A stretch of DNA of 64,000 nt, taken from Fulvivirga ulvae (GTDB taxonomy: Bacteria > Bacteroidota > Bacteroidia > Cytophagales > Cyclobacteriaceae). How positions within the stretch are numbered: the stretch's first letter is position 1; each line of letters begins with the position of its first letter. A program made the position numbers and the translations under genes. Below are positions 37,096 to 45,781 of this stretch, in pieces. The notes beneath the pieces were generated by a model, which was not told the DNA's origin, did not search any database, and worked only from the letters and a program-made list of their open reading frames with translations. The stretch covers positions 2,505,501 to 2,569,500 of the forward strand of contig NZ_CP089981.1 in the NCBI RefSeq assembly GCF_021389975.1, written 5' to 3'.

Positions 37096-37329
37096 ATGTT
37101 TAACAGTAATATTTATGATCCGTGCCCGGAACCACTATCTCCTGCCCAATACAGGGTACTCATGAATTGCATTTTTCATACTCTCAAGCATATAGTTTTT
37201 TATTGTTCAGGGAAGGTTATGCCCAAGCTTACCCTGCAACAGTCTGCCCGCTTTAAAAGCTTTATTTTCATTCAACGGATGTTTATAACCCGATCAGGTC
37301 CAGTGTTCGGTTATCTGCAGAACACATAA
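37096..37329 (+). CDS. Possible small protein of 77 residues, unknown
   Basis: An ATG-started reading frame of 77 codons in otherwise empty DNA downstream of the divergent XRE gene. The product has no signal peptide, a mid-protein hydrophobic patch (FHTLKHIVFYCSG) and four basic residues near the end. No family is recognised and codon use does not stand out. It may be real or chance; the XRE gene opposite gives weak support for a regulated partner. Confidence 0.3.
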   Translation: MFNSNIYDPCPEPLSPAQYRVLMNCIFHTLKHIVFYCSGKVMPKLTLQQSARFKSFIFIQRMFITRSGPVFGYLQNT

Positions 37330-37374
37330 ATTAAGACGCTTGCCAAACTTTGTAATCATTAAATATCTATACCT

Positions 37375-37470
37375 ATGCACAAACAAAAAAGAATATACCT
37401 TCATGCTCCTGACTCGACCAGCATTTATATGCAGAGAAAATATTTGCAGTGGCTAAACCCCCTGGAGTAG
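37375..37470 (+). CDS. Possible 31-residue peptide ORF
   Basis: A short ATG ORF of 31 codons encodes a basic peptide beginning MHKQKRIYLHAPDSTSIYMQ. It ends where a GC-rich hairpin pair begins and about 90 bp before the HTH gene. No leader-peptide hallmark (double glycine or signal sequence) is seen. Listed because small HTH regulators of this kind can sit beside peptide genes, but the evidence is weak. Confidence 0.2.
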   Translation: MHKQKRIYLHAPDSTSIYMQRKYLQWLNPLE

Positions 37471-37509
37471 CTGAAACCTGACTTACACTCCCAGCAACCC
37501 CCGGGTTGC
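37462..37509 (+). repeat. Two adjacent hairpins upstream of the HTH gene
   Basis: CTGGAGT (37462-37468) can pair with ACTCCCAG (37487-37494, one bulged C), and GCAACCC (37494-37500) with GGGTTGC (37503-37509). The segment is more GC-rich than its surroundings. It could be a structured leader for the HTH gene at 37563 or a weak terminator for whatever is upstream. Confidence 0.4.
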
Positions 37510-37562
37510 ATACTTTCCGAGAATCGCCCCAAGATGTAAACAAGTTATTTAATAAACCAGCC

Positions 37563-37823
37563 ATGAATTTTATTGAAAAAATAGAACGTCTTGATCTTCA
37601 GATACGTCAGGGTTCAACAGGTAATGCCGCAGAACTGGCGCAAAAACTGGGCATCTCCAAACGAAGTGTTTTTAACTATCTCAAATGGATGAAGGACCGC
37701 GGAGCGCCTATTACCTTTTCAAGGATAAGGAAAAGTTACATATATGATCAGGAGGTGGAGTTTGTAGCAACATTTGTCAGCAGTGCCTTACGCTATGAGG
37801 TACAGCACGAAGATAACGACTGA
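37563..37823 (+). CDS. Small HTH (HTH_11-type) protein
   Basis: An 86-residue protein consisting of a winged-helix/HTH unit: FIEKIERLDLQIRQGSTGNAAELAQKLGISKRSVFNYLKWMKDRGAPITFSR. The GNAAELAQKLGISKRSVFNYLKWM part is a clear recognition helix pair as in DeoR-type N-terminal domains; no effector domain follows. I choose ATG 37563; an upstream in-frame TTG would add a tail without similarity. In Bacteroidota, stand-alone HTH proteins of this type occur in small variable loci. Target unknown. Confidence 0.8.
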   Translation: MNFIEKIERLDLQIRQGSTGNAAELAQKLGISKRSVFNYLKWMKDRGAPITFSRIRKSYIYDQEVEFVATFVSSALRYEVQHEDND

Positions 37824-38007
37824 GACCTGCTTTCTCTTTCTTTTTACAATTGGCATGTGTCTGCCTCCCTGTAAAGTAGATAGTTGTATACTCCGCCAAA
37901 GGCCGTACTTGCTTTACCGCTATTACGTCGCAATAGATCTGAGCTTTAAAGTGGAGTAACATTCTAAATCTTTCACATACCTTTCATAAATTTCTTATTT
38001 TAGTATA

Positions 38008-38487
38008 ATGGACGATGAGAAAAAAAATGAAATGATGCGTGAGGCCATTAGGCTTTCCATTGAGAATGTGGAAACAGGGAACGGCGGCCCGTTTGGAGCT
38101 GTTGTTGTAAAGGATGGCAAAATAATAGCCCGGGGATCAAATCAGGTAACATCCACCAATGATCCGACGGCACATGCAGAGGTGGTGGCCATTCGTAAGG
38201 CTTGCGAAGTCCTTGGCTCCTTTCAGTTGGAAGGGTGCGAAATATACACCAGTTGCGAGCCATGTCCGATGTGTCTGGGAGCTATCTATTGGGCACGCCC
38301 TGATAAGATATACTATGCCAACACAAAAAGCGACGCTGCTGATATCAATTTTGATGATCAGTTTATTTACGAAGAACTTGACAGACCTGTGTCAGAAAGG
38401 AAACTTTTTACAGAGCAGATGCTGAGAGATGAGGCCATTGTTGCATTTCAGAAATGGTCTGAGAGTTCGGGTAAAATAGAATACTAA
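38008..38487 (+). CDS. guaD: Guanine deaminase (CDA superfamily)
   Basis: A 159-residue deaminase of the cytidine-deaminase superfamily that converts guanine to xanthine. The Zn site is complete: His56 and Glu58 in TAHAEV, and Cys86 and Cys89 in SCEPCPMC. The C-terminal YANTKSDAADINFDDQFIYEELDRP block is the form seen in Bacillus-type guanine deaminase and differs from TadA, which has a shorter C terminus. Its position 9 bp before the xanthine dehydrogenase genes strengthens the assignment, since its product is the substrate of XdhAB. Confidence 0.93.
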   Translation: MDDEKKNEMMREAIRLSIENVETGNGGPFGAVVVKDGKIIARGSNQVTSTNDPTAHAEVVAIRKACEVLGSFQLEGCEIYTSCEPCPMCLGAIYWARPDKIYYANTKSDAADINFDDQFIYEELDRPVSERKLFTEQMLRDEAIVAFQKWSESSGKIEY

Positions 38488-38496
38488 ACAACAGGT

Positions 38497-39906
38497 ATGG
38501 AGTTTATTCTTAATAACAGAATAATAAAGACTGATAAGCCGGGTGGTATGACTCTTCTGGATTTCATCAGATACGATAACCATCTGACCGGAACAAAAAT
38601 TGGTTGCAGAGAAGGAGACTGCGGAGCTTGTACGGTTTTGATTGGCGAATTGAAGGGCAGCAAGGTAAACTACAGATCCATGACTTCTTGCATAACGCCA
38701 CTGACTAACGCCAGAGGCAAGCATGTGGTAACCATTGAGGGCCTTAACATGAAAACCCTTAGTCCTGTACAGCAGGCTTTTGTAGAGACAGGTGGTACCC
38801 AATGCGGCTTCTGTACTGCTGGTTTTATTGTGTCCCTATCAGGATATTGTCTGTCTGAGGGGTTGCCTAACTATGATGACGGAATCAGCGCTATCGATGG
38901 AAATATTTGCCGATGCACAGGTTATAAATCAATTGAAAGGGCTACGGCACGGGTAGTTGAAAAAATAAGCAAAAGGGATATTAATGATCATATTAGCTGG
39001 CTTGTGAATGAGCAGTTTATCCCTGAGTATTTTCTGGATATTCCAAAGAAACTGGCTGCTATGAAGTTGGTAAATCAATCACCAAATGGCTATGAGGAGG
39101 GTTTGCCAAAAGTTGGAGGAGGCACTGACCTCTATGTACAGCGGCCGGATGACCTTGTTACCGGTGATGTTCATGCATTCTATGATTTGTCAACCCTGAA
39201 AACCATTACCATAAAAGATGGTCGATGTTTATTGGGAGCGGAAGTTACGGTGAGTGATCTGATGGAGTCAAAAGACTTTAACAATCTCTTTCCAAATTTA
39301 AGAAAACACTTGAAGCTGGTATCATCCACCCAAATCAGGAATATGGGTACCCTCGCCGGCAATTTTGTTAATGCCTCTCCTATTGGTGATCTGACCATAT
39401 TCTTTCTGGCCCTTGATAGTACCCTCATCCTGAATAAAAATGGTCAACTATCACGAGAGGTTAAGCTCCGTGATTTTTATAAGGGCTATAAAATACTGGA
39501 TCTTAAAGAGGGAGAGATAGTAGAAGGGATTGAGTTTGATCTGCCTGATAATAATACCTACTTCAATTTTGAAAAGGTCAGCAAGCGTAAGTACCTGGAT
39601 ATAGCCAGTGTGAATGCTGCATTACGTATTAAATTAAGAAGTGGATTTATAGAAAAAATTCATGCTTCTGCAGGGGGTGTAGGCCCTACTCCTCTTTACT
39701 TAACTAAAATCTGCACTTACCTGGAAGGCAGGGAGTTGACCATTGAAAATATTAGATCGGCTACTGGCCTATTGAGTGAGGATACTTCACCAATTAGTGA
39801 CGTTCGGGGAAGCCGGGAATACAAAGCACTGTTGTTAAGGCAATTGTTTTTTGCACATTTTATTGAGCTGTTCCCTGAGAAATTTGAAATGGAGGTGTTG
39901 GTATGA
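38497..39906 (+). CDS. xdhA: Xanthine dehydrogenase, FeS/FAD subunit
   Basis: A 469-residue small subunit. Two [2Fe-2S] sites are visible: C37, C42, C45 and C65 in the plant-type ferredoxin domain, and C103, C106, C138 and C140 in the helical domain (QCGFC and CRC). The FAD-binding part begins about residue 200, with KVGGGTDLYVQ and STQIRNMGTLAGNFVNASPIGD, the family flavin motif. It passes electrons from the Mo site to NAD+. ATGA overlap with xdhB at 39903-39906 couples translation. Confidence 0.96.
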   Translation: MEFILNNRIIKTDKPGGMTLLDFIRYDNHLTGTKIGCREGDCGACTVLIGELKGSKVNYRSMTSCITPLTNARGKHVVTIEGLNMKTLSPVQQAFVETGGTQCGFCTAGFIVSLSGYCLSEGLPNYDDGISAIDGNICRCTGYKSIERATARVVEKISKRDINDHISWLVNEQFIPEYFLDIPKKLAAMKLVNQSPNGYEEGLPKVGGGTDLYVQRPDDLVTGDVHAFYDLSTLKTITIKDGRCLLGAEVTVSDLMESKDFNNLFPNLRKHLKLVSSTQIRNMGTLAGNFVNASPIGDLTIFFLALDSTLILNKNGQLSREVKLRDFYKGYKILDLKEGEIVEGIEFDLPDNNTYFNFEKVSKRKYLDIASVNAALRIKLRSGFIEKIHASAGGVGPTPLYLTKICTYLEGRELTIENIRSATGLLSEDTSPISDVRGSREYKALLLRQLFFAHFIELFPEKFEMEVLV

Positions 39907-42179
39907 AAAATATTGATTCAAAAGGACATGTAAGGGGTGAGTCTGTATACCTTGATGATATCACGGTAAGGGTTGGCACGCTCTATGGGGATGTATTTGA
40001 TGCACCGTGTGCTCATGGCAAAATCAAAAGTGTTGATTACTCAGAGGCTGAGCAATTGCCGGGTGTGATTAAAATACTGACTTACAAGGATATACCCGGA
40101 GAAAATCAAATAGGAGGAATATTTTCTGATGAGCCTCTTTTTGCTGAAAATGAAATCCATTTTTGGGGTATGCCAATAGCCCTGGTTATTGCGGAGAGTG
40201 AATTCACCGCAAGGCAGGCTCGAAAACTGATTAAAATTGATATTGAGGAGTTCCCACCCATTGTTGATCCGAAGGAGGCCAAAGCAAAAGGAAGTTTAAT
40301 ATTTCCTCCGAGGACTTTTAAGCTTGGCGAAGTGGAGAGGGCTTGGAAACAGTGCGATTACATCTTTGAAGGCACAGCAGATTCAGAAGGGCAGGAACAT
40401 TTATATATAGAAACTCAGGGAGCTTATGCGTATCTGATGGAAAATGGTAATATAAGAATAGCCTCTTCCACCCAGGGACCGACAGCCGTCCAAAGAACTG
40501 TAGCTAAAGTATTGGGAGTTTCTATGAACAAGGTAGAAGTAGATGTGACCCGGCTTGGCGGAGGTTTCGGAGGAAAGGAAGATCAGGCTACGGCCTGGGG
40601 CGTAATGGCCGCACTGGGAACTATGTTGTTAAACAGACCTGTAAAAATAGCATTGCATCGAATGGATGATATGCGTATGACAGGTAAAAGGCACCCTTAT
40701 CGCTCTGATTTTAAGATAGGTTTGAGCAAAGATCTCAAAATATGTGCTTATGCAGTCACTTTTTATCAGAATGCAGGTGCAGCAGCAGATCTTTCGCCAG
40801 CCGTTATGGAGCGTACTCTTTTTCATGCCACCAATAGCTACTATGTTCCAAACGTTACGGCCACTGCGTATAGTTGTAAAACACACCTTCCTCCCAATAC
40901 GGCTTTCAGAGGCTTTGGTGGCCCGCAGGGGATGTTTGTTATAGAGTCTGCAATAGCCAAAGCAGCAAAAGAGCTTGGTGTGGAGGCTTATGAAATCCAA
41001 CAAAAGAATCTCTTAAAAGACGGAGATGAATTTCCCTATGGACAAATTGCAGAGCAGGCCGAAGCCCATAGTACCTGGAAGGAAGCCTGTGATAAATTTA
41101 ATCTGGAATCTCTTAATAAAGAAATTAAGGACTTTAATACCAGCAACAAGCATCTGAAAAAAGGTATGGCCATGCAACCCGTTTGCTTCGGGATTTCATT
41201 TACAAATACTGCCATGAACAATGCCCGTGCTCTGGTGCATATTTATAGTGATGGCAGTGTAGGTGTAAGTACCGGAGCTGTCGAAATGGGGCAGGGAGTA
41301 AATACTAAAATGTTGCAGGTAGCCGCAAGCACTTTTGCCATTGATCCGGCTAAGGTAAAACTGGAAACAACCAATACTACAAGAGTAGCCAATACTTCAC
41401 CTTCTGCAGCAAGCTCAACGGCAGACCTCAATGGTAAGGCATTACAAATCGCCTGCGACAAACTTCTTGATAGACTGAAAGAAACCGCGGCAAAACTGTT
41501 GAAAGCCGAAGCTAAGCACATAATTCTAAAGAATGATCTGGTTTATTGTGAGGGCAAGCCTTCTGAACTTACCTGGGAAAAACTGGTGCAGGCAGCATTT
41601 TTGGATAGGGTTTGCCTTACAGAAAATGGCCATTATGCCACACCTGTTATACATTTTGATAAAACCAGAGAGAAGGGCCACCCTTTTGCTTACCATGTTT
41701 ATGGTACAGCTATTCTGATTGTAACAGTAGATTGTATCAGAGGCACCTATGAGTTTGATACGGTAAAGCTTATTCACGATTTTGGTAAAAGCATGAATGA
41801 AAGCATTGACCTCGGGCAGATTGAGGGAGGGTTAGTACAGGGTATAGGTTGGATGACTATGGAGGAATTGAAATACAATAAAGAAGGAAGACTGCTTTCC
41901 AATGCCTTATCTACTTATAAAATACCCGATATTTATTCTGTGCCAAAAGAAATACAAGTGGAGGCCCTGGAAACCGGTGGTCATGAAATGGCAATTAATA
42001 AATCTAAAGCTGTGGGAGAGCCGCCCCTGATGTACGGACTGGGAGCATACTTTGCCATACAAAATGCCGTTAGGGCCTATAACCCTGACTATCACTTGAA
42101 ATTTGATGCGCCTTTTACACCGGAAAAAGTGCTGAAGGGGCTATATGAGAAGGCCAATGTATCTGTCCCTGGAGTATAA
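39903..42179 (+). CDS. xdhB: Xanthine dehydrogenase, molybdopterin-binding subunit
   Basis: A 758-residue large subunit of the xanthine oxidase family, where xanthine is hydroxylated to urate at the molybdenum centre. Motifs seen are LGGGFGGKEDQA, AFRGFGGPQG, EMGQGVNTKMLQVAA and KAVGEPPLMYG, the last with the active-site Glu. Length and motif order are normal. It overlaps the upstream xdhA by 4 bp and the downstream membrane-protein gene by 35 bp. Confidence 0.96.
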   Translation: MKNIDSKGHVRGESVYLDDITVRVGTLYGDVFDAPCAHGKIKSVDYSEAEQLPGVIKILTYKDIPGENQIGGIFSDEPLFAENEIHFWGMPIALVIAESEFTARQARKLIKIDIEEFPPIVDPKEAKAKGSLIFPPRTFKLGEVERAWKQCDYIFEGTADSEGQEHLYIETQGAYAYLMENGNIRIASSTQGPTAVQRTVAKVLGVSMNKVEVDVTRLGGGFGGKEDQATAWGVMAALGTMLLNRPVKIALHRMDDMRMTGKRHPYRSDFKIGLSKDLKICAYAVTFYQNAGAAADLSPAVMERTLFHATNSYYVPNVTATAYSCKTHLPPNTAFRGFGGPQGMFVIESAIAKAAKELGVEAYEIQQKNLLKDGDEFPYGQIAEQAEAHSTWKEACDKFNLESLNKEIKDFNTSNKHLKKGMAMQPVCFGISFTNTAMNNARALVHIYSDGSVGVSTGAVEMGQGVNTKMLQVAASTFAIDPAKVKLETTNTTRVANTSPSAASSTADLNGKALQIACDKLLDRLKETAAKLLKAEAKHIILKNDLVYCEGKPSELTWEKLVQAAFLDRVCLTENGHYATPVIHFDKTREKGHPFAYHVYGTAILIVTVDCIRGTYEFDTVKLIHDFGKSMNESIDLGQIEGGLVQGIGWMTMEELKYNKEGRLLSNALSTYKIPDIYSVPKEIQVEALETGGHEMAINKSKAVGEPPLMYGLGAYFAIQNAVRAYNPDYHLKFDAPFTPEKVLKGLYEKANVSVPGV

Positions 42180-42654
42180 AAGGTCAAATATATTACGTGG
42201 TGGCCTGATATATTGTACGGGAGATACCATAGCCGCTCTGCTGTTAAATGAGTTTAGTCTGATCAGGTTAATTGTGATGGTAATTGTGGGGGCGACATTA
42301 TATGCATTTGAAATTCCCAATTATTTCAGATGGATAGATAGTAAGACAGCCGCCTATAAAGGAATAAGAAAGAGCCTGTTTAAAACATTACTGGCATTGC
42401 TTTATTTTAATCCGCTATGGATAGCCCGGCACGTGTTCTTTATCAAAATATCGATGATGCCGTTACTCCAGATATCCTTATATTCAATGCTCAGCATCGC
42501 CTTTTATTCTTTTTTAGTGAATGTGCCTATTTCATTTATTGCCAACTACCTGATCCAAAATAAAATTAACCTCAGGTGGCGGTTTATGGCCAGTGCTATA
42601 TTCTCAGCATTAATGGCCATCTACTATGCCATGAGTACGGCCTGGTTTAGCTGA
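42145..42654 (+). CDS. Mpv17-like small membrane protein in the xdh operon
   Basis: A 169-residue membrane protein with four hydrophobic helices. GGLIYCTGDTIAALL near the N terminus and the final block NLRWRFMASAIFSALMAIYYAMSTAW resemble the GDxxAQ start and W/Y-rich end of eukaryotic Mpv17/PMP22 family proteins, which are channel-like membrane proteins. The similarity is by eye only. It overlaps the end of xdhB by 35 bp and shares a TGATG junction with xdhC, so it belongs to the purine-oxidation operon. It could move purines or another small molecule, or anchor the enzyme; this is inference. Confidence 0.75.
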   Translation: MRRPMYLSLEYKRSNILRGGLIYCTGDTIAALLLNEFSLIRLIVMVIVGATLYAFEIPNYFRWIDSKTAAYKGIRKSLFKTLLALLYFNPLWIARHVFFIKISMMPLLQISLYSMLSIAFYSFLVNVPISFIANYLIQNKINLRWRFMASAIFSALMAIYYAMSTAWFS

Positions 42655-43613
42655 TGGATTTCTGGTGTCATACATATCGCCTTTTAGCAAAACACCAAAA
42701 AGCCGTACTGCTCTATGTGCTTGACAGTAGCGGGAGCAGCCCGGGTCGTCAAGGCTTCAAAATGATAGTTGCTCCCGGAAGTGAGATGGCCGGTTCAATC
42801 GGAGGCGGCATCATGGAGCACAAGCTGGTAGAGCTGTCAAGGTCGCTGCTACACGACAGTAATGATCTTTCTAAACCCTTTATAAAATACCAAGTACACC
42901 GGGCAGAGGCACATGACAGATCAGGGATGATATGTTCAGGAGAGCAAACTATAGCTTTTTACTATTTGCAGGAAAATGATGTCCGATGGATAGAGCAACT
43001 TTTGAAAACCTTTGAGGAGAACAGGAAAGGAGTACTTTTATTGACAGAGAAAGGACCGGAATTTTTACCTGAACAAATATTGTCCAGTCAGTATGATTAT
43101 ATACTTTATAGCAAAAACCGTTGGAGTTATAAGGAGCAAATTGGATTTAAAAGTACGCTCTATATTATTGGTGGAGGGCATGTTGGGCTTGCGCTGTCCC
43201 GGTTAATGAGAAATTTGGGTTTTCATGTAGTAGTGATGGATGATCGGGAAGGCCTGAATACATTGGAACAAAACGAGTATGCACATAAAACATCGGTTAT
43301 TGATTATAATAAGATAGAAAACTATATATCAGAAGGAGAGGATACTTATGTGGTGATAGCCAGCTTTGGTTACAGAACTGATAAAAAAGTGCTGAAGCGT
43401 TTGATTGATAAAAAATTTAAATATCTGGGTATGATGGGGAGTGGAGAAAAAGTCAGGACGCTGTATAAAGAGTTGAGGGAAGAAGGCATAACTGAGAGGC
43501 AATTGGCAAATGTCCGGTCTCCCATTGGTTTACAAATCAAAAGTAAAACGCCTGATGAAATAGCAGTAAGTATAGCTGCGGAGATTATTGAGGTTAAGAA
43601 TAGTACACGTTAA
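42654..43613 (+). CDS. xdhC: XdhC-family xanthine dehydrogenase maturation factor
   Basis: A 319-residue XdhC. The N-terminal domain has VLDSSGSSPGRQGFKMIVAPGSEMAGSIGGGIMEH, the signature that binds molybdenum cofactor for sulfuration and insertion into XdhB. The C-terminal Rossmann half has LYIIGGGHVGLALSRLM and YLGMMGSGEKVRTL. It is the final gene of the guaD-xdhA-xdhB-membrane protein-xdhC group; its start overlaps the upstream stop by one base. Confidence 0.95.
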   Translation: MDFWCHTYRLLAKHQKAVLLYVLDSSGSSPGRQGFKMIVAPGSEMAGSIGGGIMEHKLVELSRSLLHDSNDLSKPFIKYQVHRAEAHDRSGMICSGEQTIAFYYLQENDVRWIEQLLKTFEENRKGVLLLTEKGPEFLPEQILSSQYDYILYSKNRWSYKEQIGFKSTLYIIGGGHVGLALSRLMRNLGFHVVVMDDREGLNTLEQNEYAHKTSVIDYNKIENYISEGEDTYVVIASFGYRTDKKVLKRLIDKKFKYLGMMGSGEKVRTLYKELREEGITERQLANVRSPIGLQIKSKTPDEIAVSIAAEIIEVKNSTR

Positions 43614-43685
43614 TATAAAAGGTCTGGAAGAAAACTATGTTAAGCTGTCCTCCTACCACCAGACCACAACGTGGAGATTAAAGGT

Positions 43686-44630
43686 TCATTCACTTATCCC
43701 CACATACTCCTGCACGAATTCAGGGCATTTGGGTTCTCCCTGGTAAAACTCCGGGGGTCTCTTCTGAGTTATAGCCCAGCGATGTAGCCAGGTAATTCCA
43801 CCTTTGCCCACATATTTATCCTCACTTTGGTAAGCTTTATCTTTAAGGGCCTGGGTCAGGGATATAAACTCATAGCCTTCAGCTTTAAAAAGGTCAAGCA
43901 GCTTGGGCAGGTAGTCAGCATTGAGGAGATTGTCATGTATGAGCAGGATTTGAGGGATATTTCTTTCAAACATCTTGCCGGAGATGGACTCGTAATACCT
44001 GGTTTTTTCAACCATATAGGTGAGGTAGCTTTTAGCAACTTTCTCTTTCATATCATCATCACCTGCCTGATCAGCTTTTCGGTAAGCGCTGGCAAAGATG
44101 TATTCGGAGTTGTCAATAGTCACCGGAGCTTCGGTATATCCATTGTCTTTGAGGTAACTGGCCAATGAATCAACCTTCTCTCTGGTATCACCACGATGAA
44201 GAAACGGGTGTCTGAAGTATTGCATGCGCTGCCCATAATTTGTCAAAATGCTCTTGGTTATGCGCTCTCCCCTTTTTATTTCATCAAAGAATTCTTGTGT
44301 GGTCAGCTGGTTGTAATCAAAATGTGAGAATGTATGATTACCCAGCTCCAATCCGTTGCTGGCCCAAAGGTCAATATTTTTCACCTCAGGATCAGAAAGC
44401 CTGCCATTAACAAACAGCTTTGACTCATTAACAAACCCAATAGCTGGCACTTTGTAATCTACAAGGTGTCTTACTATATTTTCATTAATATAAATGTGTT
44501 GGAGTGTATCTTCTTTGTTCGTTATGTAAGGCAGATCATCAACGGTAACCACCATTTGCTTTTGGGCCTGGCTGAAAGTAATGGTAGTAATGCCGGCCCA
44601 ACATATAACAGAGAGAAGTATTCTAAGCAT
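43686..44630 (-). CDS. Polysaccharide deacetylase-family exported protein
   Basis: A 314-residue protein with a signal peptide (about residues 1-22). The NodB/CE4-like core follows: VTVDDLPY with the catalytic Asp pair, ELGNHTFSHFDYN with the metal-binding His pair, RHPFLHRG, and ILLIHDNLLNADYLPKLLDL near the end with the last catalytic His. Members remove acetyl groups from GlcNAc-type polysaccharides; the exact substrate is not evident. ATG 44630 is chosen because the signal peptide starts there; a longer frame would overlap the cysteine desulfurase gene by 101 bp. It is the third gene after glmM and the desulfurase. Confidence 0.88.
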   Translation of the reverse strand: MLRILLSVICWAGITTITFSQAQKQMVVTVDDLPYITNKEDTLQHIYINENIVRHLVDYKVPAIGFVNESKLFVNGRLSDPEVKNIDLWASNGLELGNHTFSHFDYNQLTTQEFFDEIKRGERITKSILTNYGQRMQYFRHPFLHRGDTREKVDSLASYLKDNGYTEAPVTIDNSEYIFASAYRKADQAGDDDMKEKVAKSYLTYMVEKTRYYESISGKMFERNIPQILLIHDNLLNADYLPKLLDLFKAEGYEFISLTQALKDKAYQSEDKYVGKGGITWLHRWAITQKRPPEFYQGEPKCPEFVQEYVGISE

Positions 44631-44631
44631 A

Positions 44632-45774
44632 TCAGGCTTCAACTTGTTTATAAAACTCTGACAGCTTCTCCACGGTATAATCAATTTCCTCGGGTTTGTT
44701 GTACTTGCTAAAAGAGAACCGCACAGCGCCACGGGTAGGGTCTGCTTTTATGCCCGTCAGAACGTGCGAGCCTGTACTGGCCCCGCTTGAGCAGGCACTG
44801 CCTCCCGAAGCGGATATCCCATTAATATCAAGAGTAAACAGTAGCATGTCATTGTCATTGGACTGTGGCAAACAAACATTAAGTACTGTATAAAGACTTT
44901 TTTCCGCATTTGCTGAGTCTCCATTGAATCCCACTCCCTCAATGCTGTTTTTAAGCTTGGAAATCATCCGGTCTTTGAGCCCTTGAACATAGTTTTGATG
45001 CTCTTCCATATCGCGGTATGCGATCTCCAGTGCTTTGGCCAGGCCGATTATGCCATACACATTTTCAGTTCCGCCACGCATATTCCTCTCCTGAGCACCT
45101 CCATGGATGTAAGGAGTGATCTTACTATCCTTTCTGATATATAGAAATCCAGCGCCTTTTGGCCCGTGAAACTTGTGAGCAGCACCCGTTATGCTCTGAA
45201 TATCAAGGGTTTTAAGATCATGCTTATAGTGACCTACAGTCTGAACAGTATCCGAATGAAAGATGGCATCATGCCTGCGACAGATTGAACTGATAAGATC
45301 CAGGTCATTAATATTCCCGATTTCGTTATTCGCATGCATAAGCGATACCATAGATCGGGGATTGTTTTTAAGTAATTCTTCCAGATGATCCGGAATTATA
45401 TGGCCTTTTTCGTCAAGTTCCACAAAGCTCAGTTTGATTTTCCCCTGCTTTTGTAGATTTTCCATTGTGTGTAAGACGGCATGGTGTTCGATCCTGGAGG
45501 TAATGGCATGAGTTAGTCCGTATGATTCTATACCGCAACAGATAATGGTGTTGTCGGCTTCGGTACCCCCTGAAGTAAAGAATATTTCACCAGTGGAGGC
45601 ATTTAAAAGCTCTGCAACCTGCTTTCTTGCATACTCAATGGCTGACCTTACTTTTCTTCCATGAGCATGGATAGACGAAGGGTTGCCATAGTTCTCCATA
45701 AGAAAAGGCTTCATAGCCTCAAATACTTCAGCGTCAAGGGGAGTGGTAGCAGCGTTGTCAAGATAAACGTTCAT
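44632..45774 (-). CDS. Cysteine desulfurase (NifS/IscS-like)
   Basis: A 380-residue PLP enzyme that takes sulfur from cysteine for Fe-S clusters or thio-modifications. It begins VYLDNAATTPLD; it carries TSGGTEADN, the PLP-binding Lys in TGAAHKFHGPKGAGFLY, and the active-site Cys in SGGSACSSG. The loop with the Cys (SACSSGASTGSHVL) is of the short IscS/NifS class. It follows glmM after 7 bp and is one base from the deacetylase gene. No scaffold gene (iscU/sufU) is next to it. Confidence 0.94.
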   Translation of the reverse strand: MNVYLDNAATTPLDAEVFEAMKPFLMENYGNPSSIHAHGRKVRSAIEYARKQVAELLNASTGEIFFTSGGTEADNTIICCGIESYGLTHAITSRIEHHAVLHTMENLQKQGKIKLSFVELDEKGHIIPDHLEELLKNNPRSMVSLMHANNEIGNINDLDLISSICRRHDAIFHSDTVQTVGHYKHDLKTLDIQSITGAAHKFHGPKGAGFLYIRKDSKITPYIHGGAQERNMRGGTENVYGIIGLAKALEIAYRDMEEHQNYVQGLKDRMISKLKNSIEGVGFNGDSANAEKSLYTVLNVCLPQSNDNDMLLFTLDINGISASGGSACSSGASTGSHVLTGIKADPTRGAVRFSFSKYNKPEEIDYTVEKLSEFYKQVEA

Positions 45775-45781
45775 AATGCAC

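Larger units (their letters stand above)
36973..37562. other. About 590 bp without a convincing gene
   Basis: The stretch between the XRE gene and the small HTH gene holds an 11-bp inverted repeat (37003-37013), a possible 77-codon ORF (37096-37329), a possible 31-codon ORF (37375-37470) and a GC-richer segment with two small hairpins (37462-37509). I recognise no RNA family or known protein in it. Confidence 0.6.

Noticed and set aside
37373..37564. 63-codon minus-strand ORF opposite the 31-codon ORF and hairpins
   Set aside because: It starts at the CATG that also holds the HTH start codon, has no recognisable domain or leader motif, and owes its length to the GC-richer hairpin segment.
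37774..37959. 61-codon ORF overlapping the 3' end of the HTH gene
   Set aside because: It begins inside the HTH gene in another frame, has no similarity, and the opposite strand is open over almost the same interval, as expected by chance.
43621..43665. GGTCTGG...CCAGACC inverted repeat between xdhC and the deacetylase gene
   Set aside because: The 7-bp arms enclose about 31 bases and no T-run follows, so neither a terminator nor a tRNA-like structure is supported.
43686..44732. Longer start for the polysaccharide deacetylase
   Set aside because: The extra 34 residues overlap the cysteine desulfurase by 101 bp and push the clear signal peptide inside; ATG 44630 fits better.
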